NCBI RefSeq assembly: GCF_000204055.1
Contig: NW_006768814.1
Coordinates: 1 to 64,000 of the forward strand
Length of the DNA stretch: 64,000 nucleotides
Direction of reading: 5' to 3'
Source of the DNA: Melampsora larici-populina 98AG31
Taxonomy: Eukaryota > Basidiomycota > Pucciniomycetes > Pucciniales > Melampsoraceae
Part shown: positions 45,632-55,879 of the stretch, in pieces
How positions within the stretch are numbered: position 1 is the first letter of the stretch
Layout: each line of letters starts with the position of its first letter
The notes under the pieces: generated by a model
Database searches by the model: none
What the model was told of the DNA's origin: nothing
What the model saw: only the letters and a program-made list of their open reading frames with translations
Position numbers and translations under genes: made by a program

Positions 45632-47940
45632 TTACATCAATTGCTTTCTTAATCGGTCGACCTTGTTGAAGAATTTTTGTATGGTGATAAGAGGACAGCT
45701 GGTCCTTACCTTTTCCCATAGATCTTTTGATTGTCGCAGGGTAACAGCGGTGTCACTTAATGGCCAATATGCTAGATGAAGATAAAACAATTTTTCCATC
45801 AAGTACAAGACTTTGAGATATACAGATAAGAAAAAAGACTCACCACTCTTTGTGTAGCACCAAAGAAGCTCAATTGGATTCCATTCGCAGTGGAATTTTG
45901 GTAAGAACATACACAAGTGACCCGCTTTCTCAATGACCATCTGAAGATTTGGCTTTTCGTTAGCAAAGTCAGACTGGTTCAAAAGGACTTTGAATGCACA
46001 GCAGTCAATTTGTTGTTCTAAATGTTGGCTTGCAGTTGTAACGAGATTTGGATCAATCACTTCAAGATTCCGGAGAAGGCGCTCTGCTCGAAATATCTTA
46101 TCTTTAGCAAGACCAGTCTTCTTGCAGTCAGCACATTTCAAGTTCATGGTTGAAAGTCCTCGCAGCTGGCGTTGTTTGTTGTGATAACTCCATAACCCAC
46201 ACTCATCAAGAACCTGTCTAATTCCTTTAGGTTTACCAGCAAGTTTTGATTCTGAATGATCACTTGGAAAGTTCATTGTTTGAGTGAGTCCGTGAAGGTG
46301 TTGAGTTATGTTTGGATCGTCAAAAGGGATCCAAGTATCTCGAAGTTTGGCCTTGACTCCACCAGGGACAAGGTTCATAGATTGAACTCGAAGAGCATCA
46401 GGTGCAAAGGATTTGTGAGCAGAGGAGCAGTCAAAGATAAATAGAGCTTGACAGTTTGGATTGAGAAATTCAAACATTGGTATTGCACAATTGACAACCT
46501 GATTAATTAATTGATGACAATTCCACCATTCATCTCCTTTAGCCCCAGGGTAGATTACAACAGCGGCGTCCTTGAAGGGCAGGCTGGTGGCTGTATCTGG
46601 AGGTACAGCAAGGCGTCCATGCTTCTTCTCAATAAAATCGGATTGATGAATAAGCTTACCGTCGCTCTTCCTTTTGAGTGCGGTGTCATTCTTTGCAAAC
46701 CATCCCATCCTTGGCTCTTCCCCAGTATGGAGTGTGCACTCGTCATGATAAACCCGAACAACCTCTTGATCTGAGCCTGTAAGTGTTGGATAAACAGGAA
46801 TATCAAGGCTGTTTCCAATAAAGCTTTGTTCACGCTTGATGAAATTGTTCAGACGTTTGTCATATTCTTTTCAATAAAGAACAAAATCCGCACGCTCATG
46901 GCCATCATAATAAAGGCATTTCGAATAAGGCTTAAATTCCATACCCATTCTATGCATCCAGTGATTACAGGTACTTTCTGAGATTCCGGTATCTAGATGC
47001 TCCTCAAACTTTGGAAGGATTTCTTTACTGATGTGCTTAGCCAGCATCTTGGGTGTAACCTAACACACAAAAGCGAATTAGATTTTGTTGATGCTTTAGT
47101 CAATGAAGGTAAGAAGAGAAAGATAAGACTCACTTTACCAACTTTTTGAGTTGATATCCAATCTGTTACCATCTTTAGTACTTTATGGTCATCTAAGATT
47201 GAAGGGTGTGGTGTTGAAAGGCCTCGCTGTGATATAGACAATTGATTATGTATCACAATATAACAGGCTTGCTTTTGAATGCGAGCAGCATGACCCTTCC
47301 CCGTCTCGGAGCCAGTTAGAGGTGCTCGCCTTCGAAGTAAAGATGTTGCTGCAACATCCATTGAAGCCTTCATGCTAGAAAGACATTTGTTGGCAAGGTT
47401 GAGTATTTTTCGACAATGATTGAACTCGCGGAGGTCAGCCAAAGAATCAAATTGGTGCATTGCGATGGGAACAGAGCTGGTGTTGTGGTCATAGAATGAT
47501 GCAGCTTTCTCAATTGCTTCATTTAATTTGAACCACTGTTCATTTATTGAATTAATTTGTTTATCAGTCTTGAGAACAGGTGCAGGCGATTCATTGATAG
47601 ACTGAGAATCAATCTGATCTGATATCTCAATGACGGGCTCCTCAAAACTAGATTCTGATCCATTGTTGTCTTTGGAACTGGATTCAAATCGATTGTTGTT
47701 CAGAAAATCAAATTTGTTCAAATGTTCATTTTCATTATCCAACATCTCATAATCATCACATTCCATGTGATCTTCATTATCAGTATTGTGTTCACTATCA
47801 TGTTCACTCATATACATGCTTTCATCTTCATCACAGTTTTTGAGTTTTTGATAAGTGATTTGAGCAGGAGAAGGGGTAGATATGTTCGCATTTCGACTTT
47901 GACGTTGACGTTGAGCTGCTTTGCGTTTAGAACAGACCAT
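45632..47940 (-). pseudogene. DDE-superfamily transposase (basidiomycete-type), one nonsense codon
   Basis: Exons 47940-47134, 47059-45844 and 45771-45632 join in frame to 721 codons. The N-terminal ~200 residues are acidic and disordered. The middle resembles a family of basidiomycete DDE endonucleases: STCNHWMHRMG, YYDGHERADFVLY, then catalytic motifs VYHDECTLH (first Asp), FIFDCSSAHKSF (second Asp) and FLPKFHCEWNPIELLW (Glu). A CxxC pair (KCADCKKT) lies between the second and third motifs. A TGA at 46873-46871 directly follows FVLY, where related proteins have Arg; a single CGA-to-TGA change explains it. Everything else is open, so inactivation looks recent. Superfamily placement (IS630/Tc1-like) is uncertain. 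The element's termini were not identified. Confidence 0.85.
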
Positions 47941-48142
47941 TGCGGTGACCTGAGCTTGAGGTGAATTGAATAACAGAGACGAATCGATATCGATTGATAA
48001 AAGGAAAAGTCAGACTCATCTGATTAAAGGGGTTTGAAATTTGGCCCCGCGGGGCTATTTTGACAATTTATCGAGTATTTACTCAATTTCAAATTGCCAA
48101 GCTCTTGCCTCCACGCACTATAGTCTACTAAACTTTATCATG

Positions 48143-48758
48143 TAAATTGACTGAGTTATTGAGGTTTGAAAAAAAAATCATGGATAAAAAATACTATTTC
48201 TGTACTATATATGAGACTGGGATCTTGGATATCTTAAATCTTTGTGAATATACATATAAAATAAATTTTGTATTCCACTGCACAATACATGTTTCTACAT
48301 TTTTTATTTCTGCAGCCTTTGTTCAAAAGGCATATTTCTATATGTAATTGTGAATTGTATAGGAGCAGTCTAATCTTTCCCTGATTTGTTGATTCTAGGA
48401 AGGATATGAATAAATTGATGGCAGAAACTTTTGGAAATTAATATTTACATGCATATGAGTCTATTTGTGCCCAATTTGGGCCCTACATTTCATCACAATT
48501 TACCTCAAGGTCAAAGAACTTCAGAAAATCCAACTTCTGTATATAATCCACAATTACATATAAAAATACTGCCCATAGACAAAGGCTGTAGGGAACAGAG
48601 ATGTGGAGAAACATAGTGCTGAAAATATTATCAAATTTAATGTATATGTATATTGACAAATATTGAAGATATTCAGGATCCAAGTCTTATGTATAGTACA
48701 AAAATAGTATTTTTTATCCGTGATTTTTTTTTCAAACCTCAATAACTCAGTCAATTTA
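48143..48758. mobile_element. Palindromic foldback element, ~210-bp arms
   Basis: The left arm (about 48143-48352) and right arm (about 48540-48758) are inverted copies. Both tips read TAAATTGACTGAGTTATTGA inward, followed by AGGTTTGAAAAAAAAATCA and later GTACTATA, ATATACAT and GTTTCT blocks. Each arm translates to a similar 66-codon frame, but these begin with TTG and reflect arm similarity rather than genes. A third arm is at 3525-3765. Tc1-like copy 2 begins exactly at the right tip. Confidence 0.85.
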
Positions 48759-48979
48759 CAGTAGTTTTAAAAAACCTTGTCAAAAAAATTTTCTTGAGCT
48801 AGGGGCCCAAGCTCGGTGGTCAAGCACTTTTAATTAAAAGTGTGCCAAAGCAAAACACAAAGCAAGACCACAGTAAAAAAAAGTGAGAAGGGATTGCGCG
48901 AGTATCCTACTTGCAAGAGATATCCGAAGCCACAAGGGGCTCAGCTTGATTCCCAAGCCGGATGATCCCCAAACCACCA
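48759..48979 (+). repeat. Left terminal inverted repeat of Tc1-like copy 2
   Basis: About 221 bp, inverse of 52855-53075, including CAAGCTCGGTGGTCAAGCAC, TTTTAATTAAAAGTG and CGCGAGTATCCTAC. The two TIRs differ at only a few positions, mainly A-run lengths and one CpG (CTTGCAAG versus CTCGCAAG). Confidence 0.92.
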
Positions 48980-49036
48980 TCCAAACCACCATCAGCACCA
49001 TGTTCCCCTTGCTCTACCAACACAATCTCCTCCATC

Positions 49037-50380
49037 ATGGTCTACCAAAAGTACTGCGCGGCAATCAAAACTATTGCCATTCGATTGCTCCTTGAAGGAC
49101 AGACAGAGGACCACGTTCGAGATGTACTCGGGGAAACCATTTCACATCGCTCTTTCCAACGCTGGATGGCCCTGTACGAGTCAACCATGCGAGTCATTCG
49201 CAATCCTAAAGATTACGCACAATGTGGGCGACCAAGAAGCCTGAATGAAGAGGATCAAGAGTTCATCACTTTGTTGGTAGCAGATCAACCCCAACTGTTT
49301 CTGGACGAGATTCGAGAACAACTCTATGATTCGCAAGGCAAACTTCCATCCCTTGAAACAATTCATAACGAGCTCAACCATCGACTACACCTTACTCTCA
49401 AGAAAGCTCATACATCACATGTTCGCAAAGACTTCTACAAGCGGGCATGCTTCATTGAGAAGATGGAAAACATCCCTGCCAAAGCCTTGGTATTCACAGG
49501 TCTGTTGTTTAAATTCATCTCTCACTCTTTACATAACCTCAACTGACATTATTTCAAAGACGAGAGTTCCATCTGTGAAAGGGACCTAATGCGAGTATTT
49601 GGGCGTTCACCATCGGGGAAACGTGTGACTAGATGGATCAAACGCAGTAATGCCAAGAGGTATTCACTTCTACCTGCAATTGGGTTGAATGGGATGCTGG
49701 CGATGACGGTTCGCGAGGGTAGCATCAATCGACAACGATTTGAAACTTTCCTCGAGTTTCAGCTTGTAAGTCATCAATTTTTCTATTGTACATGTCTTGT
49801 TTGCTAATGTCTTTTTTCTGGAAAAGCTCCCCGCAATGAATCCTTATCCTGCGGTCAATAGTGTCCTTGTTATGGATAACGCTAGAATTCACCATGGCAG
49901 TCGCATAGCAGAGCTTTGTGAAGAGCGAGGTACGTGCTCAATGGGTGATATCTCTTCCTAACTGAACTTCTGTCTCTTTCATATGGGCTGCTTCTAGGTG
50001 TTCGACTTGTTTATCTGCCACCTTATTGCCCCGAACTCAACCCCATTGAGATGGTCTTTTCAGTAATCAAATCCCGATTCAAACGAAACGGAATTCTTGA
50101 ACTCTCGGTCGACGATTTAGACATGGTCATACGTGATCACGCTGAAGAATGTGTCACTCCATCATTATTAGCACGTTTATATTTTAGTTGTGGCTATGAT
50201 TTACCACCGGAGTACTATCACTTTCATAACAATGAGGGTTATGAAGATGAGGATTATGAAGATGAAGATTACAAAGATGAGAATGATGACGAAGATGGGG
50301 ATGAGGATGATGAGGATGAAGATGATTATGACTATGATTACGAGGAGGAGGAGGATTACGATGACCATTTTGGATACTGA
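49037..50380 (+). CDS. Tc1-like DD34E transposase, intact
   Basis: Catalyses cut-and-paste transposition into TA. Exons 49037-49499, 49560-49765, 49827-49929 and 49998-50380 join in frame to 384 codons plus stop. The N-terminal ~130 residues are a helix-turn-helix DNA-binding region (RKDF, GRPRSLNEEDQEFI). Catalytic residues are the Asp in FTDESS, the Asp in VMDNARIHH and the Glu in CPELNPIE; 34 residues separate the last two, the classic DD34E spacing. After the catalytic domain comes a ~45-residue tail almost wholly of Asp, Glu and Tyr, encoded by GAT/GAG-rich repeats. No stop interrupts the gene. The frame is open upstream to an ATG at 48962 inside the TIR, so translation could start there. 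Three introns are unusual for a Tc1 element. Confidence 0.93.
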
Positions 50381-50519
50381 AAAGTTTCCAAGTCCAAATT
50401 TCACCAAAAACACATCAATCTGATCGATCTCAAGGACTCTTATCATCAAATCGATCCATCCTTTCAATTTATACTAATCTTTCAATCTTACTTCTTTATC
50501 TTTTGTAACTGACTATCAC

Positions 50520-51178
50520 TATCAAATCAAATTGATCAAATGGCGAATCATCAATCAAATCGATCAATTAAACCATCTCATTGAATCATCATCATCATCA
50601 AACCAACGATGAGAAAGAAGAAATCAATGGAATTGCCTTCAAAGTCAGACCGTTCCTTCCATATCACAACCACAGCCTTGATTGTTTAGCCAACACTCAA
50701 AACTTACTCGAAGCCAGACCCTTCCTTCTTTATCACAACCACAGCCTCGAAGACCTACTTTGATTTACAAGATCGATTGTTTAGACGATCTTTACTTCGT
50801 GAGGCCAAGATCGCACCGTCAACTCACTCTACTCCTGTCCATCAGGGTCATCTTCATAACGCTTCTGAGATTTGGGAAGCCGCACTGGTTGGTACTCCTC
50901 TTGAACCAAGGGGTATGCCACCACCCAGTTGGCAAACTTACATCCATACTCGAAGTGAAGAACAAGTTCATCATCATCGTGGAGCTTCAACTAGCAGTAA
51001 CATGTCATTGTATCATCACTCCAGTTCGTCACACGGATTCAGTGCGTCTCGAATCACTGCATCCGATTCAAATGCCGATGAACCGATTGTTACAAAAGCT
51101 TCGTTGGTGCGATTATGTACTTTTTTCTTCTCTTTTGTACCATTGTCCGATAGTCTAAAGACTAATGCACAAATATAA
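50520..51178 (+). pseudogene. Degenerate host-like coding segment inside Tc1-like copy 2
   Basis: After the transposase, the sequence resembles the 5' part of a host gene: a CT-rich leader, an ATG at 50540 followed after 15 codons by a stop, then an open stretch in another frame (about 50711-51178) rich in Ser and His with an ASEIWEAALVGTPLEPRG block. A short internal duplication (PSKSDRSFHITTTA versus KPDPSFFITTTA) is visible. No family recognised. It may be a captured gene fragment. Confidence 0.35.
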
Positions 51179-51548
51179 GCCTCTTTGTATATTGTTTGTG
51201 TAAACAAACCTTCAATACAAAGCAATGAGATACAAATGGTCTTGATGCGAATACAAAAGATCTTGATTGTGATACAGAAACTGGGAGAAAGAGCCAAAAT
51301 AGAAAAATGAACAAATCTTCATAAGCAGCAATAGTTGACATGCAAATGGACTCGATTCAAATACTAAAGAGAACTCGATTGTCATACAAAAAAATGAGTA
51401 GAGAAGATGCAAGACTGTTCAGCATAAAACAAATAACTTCATTGTGATACAAAAGTTTTAAGTTGAATCAATGACTTCATTCGGTACTTGACTTCAGGAC
51501 CATGTCAAAATGTTTCACATTATCTAAAAGTTTGCTGATAACCCCCAA

Positions 51549-52738
51549 TCAAAAACATGGATCGAGACTTTTAAGATCATCCTTGGTTATTGATCCTCCA
51601 CTGAATTGGTGATAATCGGTGATATCCTCGCGAGTGAGCGCTTTCAAGACTTCGGGATCATCGATCTTGACAAACTCGATGTATTTCTCCATTTTAGCGG
51701 TTGGACGTTCCAAAAATGAACCTGCTGGGCGAAGTCGTTTGTTTCTGATCTCGGAAAGACCGTCAACATACCCGTGACAGTGCTTTGGAGTGCGGCTTGG
51801 AGGTGGGGTAGCCGTCACGGCCGTCCACAAATCACGAGGAGGGTTGAGAGGGCATATTCCATGAATATTAGGATCAAGCTAAAGCAAATCAAAAGGTGTC
51901 AGCAGTCTGTCATCAAAGGTACAGTGAAATGGATTTACTATCGCCCGCGCCCATTTGATTGCGTGAACCCTGGTAAGCAAGACATATTGTTTGAAGTTCT
52001 CTTTGGGGACCCAATAGATGTGGATTTGTCAATCAATTCTAGGGTCAAGTTTGCCTTGCTTGAGTAACCTGGATACCATGGCATCATGTGCATGGACATC
52101 GTCTTGATCTCCATGGACCTGTAGTGAAAGAAAGCAAAAGTCTCAGTCATTGATAGCATCAGGTGCCACCTTAAGACAATGAACTCACCCTTTCGACTGA
52201 TTGTCCGTCACTGGTGCATATCTTTCGAGAAGCCCTTTCAAAAACTTCAGTCTACATCACAACAAATGTCAGCTACAGCAGTGAAGAAACTGAAGAATAT
52301 GCAATCACTTACCGACTCTAATTGAGCAGCCTGAGAAATTGGCTTCTCCATCTTAATGGTAAGCAGTGCTCGCTTTCCAGAAAATTGGAGAGCCTTTCGA
52401 GCCCAATCCTGAAAGGTAGACTCAGTACTAAGAGGCTTATTGAGGCTTTTCAAATATTCAGGAACCTTAGCAATCGAGCCCAGCCATTTGATGTTGAGAG
52501 GATGTGAGGGAGATTTCCGATCAGCCAGGATCATAGTCCCCACACCAGGTCGATCAGTGTTGCTAGCTTCAGTAACAAGGGTGGTGAATGCCTCCAAGGT
52601 TGTCACTTTGGGGATGACTCGAACAGTAAAAGATCGTTGATTGCTATAAGGCTTCCAGACGTGCTTTTTGTCGTTCCCCGCATCACAATAGATGTGATAC
52701 TCAACCGCGCAGTCGAATTTGTTGCCGTTGTTTTCCAT
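51549..52738 (-). pseudogene. Cargo gene of unknown function in Tc1-like copy 2, one nonsense codon
   Basis: Exons 52738-52313, 52251-52189, 52118-51939 and 51878-51549 are each a multiple of three, have GT/AG borders and join to 333 codons; such regularity supports a real gene. The product has no signal peptide or membrane segment. Recognisable stretches are KFDCAVEYHIYCDAG, VGTMILADRKSPSHPLNIKWLG, FQDWARKALQFSGKRALL and IHIYWVPKENFKQYVLLT, but I cannot assign a family. A TGA at 52031-52029 in exon 3 stops the frame; a CGA-to-TGA change would explain it, matching the CpG decay elsewhere. Transcription is convergent with the transposase and starts just inside the right TIR. It could be an accessory transposon gene or a captured host gene. 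Confidence 0.65.
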
Positions 52739-52854
52739 TGGGCTGAAGCAATCAGATGTCAAAAGACTGGATCAGAAGGCTGAGAATCAGATTTGAACTC
52801 ACAAGTGTGCCTGAATCAGTGTGTGGTGCTGAAAGAAGGGGAATGCAGTGCTGA

Positions 52855-53075
52855 TGGTGGTTTGGGGATCATCCGGCTTGGGAATCAAGCTGAGCCCCTT
52901 GTGGCTTCGGATATCTCTTGCGAGTAGGATACTCGCGCAAACCCTTCTCACTTTTTTTTACTGTGGTCTTGCTTTGTGTTTTGCTTTGGCACACTTTTAA
53001 TTAAAAGTGCTTGACCACCGAGCTTGGGCCCCTAGCTCAAGAAAAAATTTTTGACAAGGTTTTTTAAAACTACTG
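52855..53075 (-). repeat. Right terminal inverted repeat of Tc1-like copy 2
   Basis: Inverse of 48759-48979. It is followed by the TA target duplication and the same AT-rich minisatellite unit (GATTACTATGGAAACTTGTT) that precedes copy 1. Confidence 0.92.
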
Positions 53076-53298
53076 TAGATTACTATGGAAACTTGTTATT
53101 ACTATATAGACTTGATATTACTATATAAACTTGTTATGAGTATCAAATTTAAGACAGGTTTTTATGAGAGAGATAGACAAATAATTCACAGATTGTAGTG
53201 CTAAAGGCTACACACCACGCGTCTATCAAAATGAAAGTGGGAAATGTGGGACCGATGTGAAAGAGACAAAGTGGATGTTAGTTCTTTACCGCTTAGCC

Positions 53299-55879
53299 TT
53301 AAACGCTTTTGAGGATTAACTCCTTCATCACTCGTGCACCCGTGACAATTGAAAGGCTCTGGATTTCATCTGGTACCTTCTTCTTGTACTTCTCCTCTAA
53401 GACTTTTCGGTTGTGACTGCTGATCATCAGGATATAACCAACCATCATACAAAGCTGATTGTCGTTCTCGATATACAACGGATCCAACATTTTTGAGAAG
53501 TGACCATCAAGCTCACGACGCATGTCTCGGAAAGCGTCCATGCAGCGGAGATGAAGGTCGAGGAAGTCGCATCGAAGCCATGGTATTTCGTGCTCGATCA
53601 TGGCTTTGACCGTCAAGACTTGTCCTACCGTTCCGACTGGCACAACCTTGGCGCTTGAAGAAGTCTTTGTCTTGTCATTGAGCGCCATAAGACACGCCAA
53701 CATGCGCCCTGCCACATCTGCGGAATCAGTCCCGGACAGCCAATCCTTGAGTATGTCAAGAACCTTTGAGTTCGCAGACCAGTTTCGAGGGCCTTTAGAT
53801 GACCAACGCACGCCCTTGTTCGATTTGGAGCGGCGAGCGTCAGGGGTGAAATTGGAGAGCGAAGTACCAAGGAGTAGGCTGAAACTAAAGGATCACACCT
53901 GACAACGTCAGTTCACACCCACCGAGAGGAATGCAATAGAAGTCAAACTGCGGGACGTACCTTTTGAAACACTCTTCCAGTGTCTGTGGTCTGAATCCAG
54001 CAAACAATCTCTCTGGTGTGAAATATGAGATGATCCATTCCATGAGAGGCCATTCCACGTCCAGCGCGCCAGCTTGTCGAAAAGCATTGTATGCATGAGT
54101 GGTGTACAGTATAGATCCCCAGGTACAACCTACACTAATTCCCGCATCTTGAGAAAGGGAACGCAAGGCAAGAAGTTCCGTCCCACACAGCAGAGGATGT
54201 TGCTTGCGAAGATTGAAGGGTGGACCGGTTTCGATTTCATTGTAAAGTTGCCTGCCAGCAGGTGTCCGACGATCAAGAGTGCCTTTACAGACGATTTTCA
54301 TTTGAGTCATTGTATCGGCCAACATATATTTCTGTACCACTTGATCTTGTAAGCGATGAAGCGTATCAGTCTGCTTTTTGGGCCACAACTCAAAGTCGGG
54401 TACACCTTTTCTTGACGCGAAGAATCGGTCAAGATTAGTGTCTACCTGTTTGGCTGCCTTTTGAAGCTCCTCGAACGGTCGAGTGACTTCTGGACCGAGA
54501 ATCGAATTAGTGTCCAAAAACACCTGAGTTGCAAAGACTAGCCAGATGGGGATTGCGTTCTTCTTGGTATCGTAGAGTTTGCGGATACCTTTGGTAAATT
54601 CATCTTCAAATCGATCGGGCGCTCGACAGTTTTCCAGGATACAAAACTCTGAGAAGAGCTCAATCAAGATGACTCGATCTTGGGCGATGATCTGTCGGAG
54701 TGACATCTTGGAACGATCAGCGTTGCGATCATAAACGCCAAAGACACCCGGAATTGACCAGGGAATTTGATTCGGTTGAACAACGTTGCGGATGGACTCA
54801 AGTGTACTGTGAGTCGTAAGGCCGAGAAGTTCGCCAACATCGGCCATCTCATGATTATAAACGTCGTTGGCGTCATATCGTACAGTAGGATCCACTCCTC
54901 TTTGCAGACAAAGATACAAGTAAATGTGCAGAGAGATATTTTCGCATGTTGGCGGGGAAGGAAGGAGATGTCCAAAAGTGCTGATGAAATCTTTTTCAGT
55001 TTGTCGAAGAGCCGCAATTGCCATGTTGGACATGAGCGAAACCGTTTCAAGAGCTATTGTCCCGGCCTTGTATTGCTTCCAGTGATCCCGAACAAGCACT
55101 TGGAGTCGGTTCATATCAGTAAAGAGGCAAAAGGTGGCAAAGAAAGCTTCGGCCTTTTCATTCCTGTCTGCCAGCACTGCTTTGGCCTGGATTGCTGGTT
55201 TAGGTGGATTAGCCCCATTCCCTACGTTCTTCGGGGCAAGAGTTGGTTTCTGGGTAGTCTCATCCTCGTACTCCAAATCTTCAACGTCTAAGACGTGAAA
55301 GTTATTTGTGTTGTGCACAGTTTTCGGAACTTCAGTAGCGGAGGGATCGATTGGAGAAATTTTCGGATTAACCTCTTGGCTCGGCGGGGCCTGCGGTGTG
55401 AGGATACGTAGTACACGTTCGAGGATACGGACAAAATAAGCATGTGAAGCATTGCCTTCTTGAACGCCTGGGTTAGACGGGATGTTTTTGGGAGAAGGTC
55501 TGGCTGCATGAAGTGCGAGAAAATCCTGGCGAAGGGAGATAGTTTTCTGAAGCTTGGTGATGATCGTCTTGGGAATATTCAACATCTTCTTGGGGTCCTG
55601 AGAAATATTTTGAGCTAGTTCCACAAGTTGGTCTACCGCAATCGGAGTTTCTAACACTTTCTTGTTTGGAGCCGCGGATGGAACAGTGTCTTTAGCCAAT
55701 TTACGCGCCTTTCCTTTCAAACGGCCTGTCCCGCGCGTAGGGGGCTGGGCGGGAGAGGCGTCATGGGCTTCATTGGGAGGGTTGTAACCAGCAGCGTCCA
55801 TCAACCATTGACAAACATCGCTGGTGTAGCTTTTGTACAGCTGATACGTATTGCTGAACAGCGTGGTGGAGACTGTCAT
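53299..55879 (-). CDS. DUF6604-domain protein of unknown function
   Basis: Exons 55879-53961 and 53884-53299 are joined across a 76-bp GTACGT...TTTAG intron with a CTGAC branch motif, giving 834 codons. The N-terminus (YQLYKSYTSDVCQWLMDAAGYN) has the pattern of the fungal DUF6604 domain (YxxYKxxTxxVxxWL). It is followed by a Lys-rich linker (RLKGKARKLAK) and a helical region. A long acidic/Pro linker and a large alpha-helical C-terminal part follow, with no recognised catalytic motif. No signal peptide is apparent from this start. The frame is open upstream to 55978, but the ATG at 55879 fits the domain start best. The Tc1-like element ends only 224 bp beyond its stop codon. Function is not established for this family. 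Confidence 0.85.

Larger units (their letters stand above)
48759..53075 (+). mobile_element. Complete Tc1-like transposon copy 2, 4.3 kb, with cargo
   Basis: 4,317 bp, starting CAGTAGTTTTAAAAAACC and ending with its inverse GGTTTTTTAAAACTACTG, flanked by TA on both sides (48757-48758 and 53076-53077). The terminal inverted repeats are about 220 bp (48759-48979 and 52855-53075). It contains a DD34E transposase on plus, a degenerate host-like segment on plus, and a spliced gene of unknown function on minus. The size is two to three times that of standard Tc1/mariner elements. Confidence 0.92.

Noticed and set aside
48147..48754. Matching 66-codon frames on opposite strands in the foldback element
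   Set aside because: They begin with TTG, are identical only because the arms are inverted repeats, and have no coding signature.
50201..50467. Possible membrane protein suggested by a Val/Ile-rich minus frame
   Set aside because: Complement of the acidic repeat; hydrophobicity is an artefact of reading ATC/GTC from GAT repeats.
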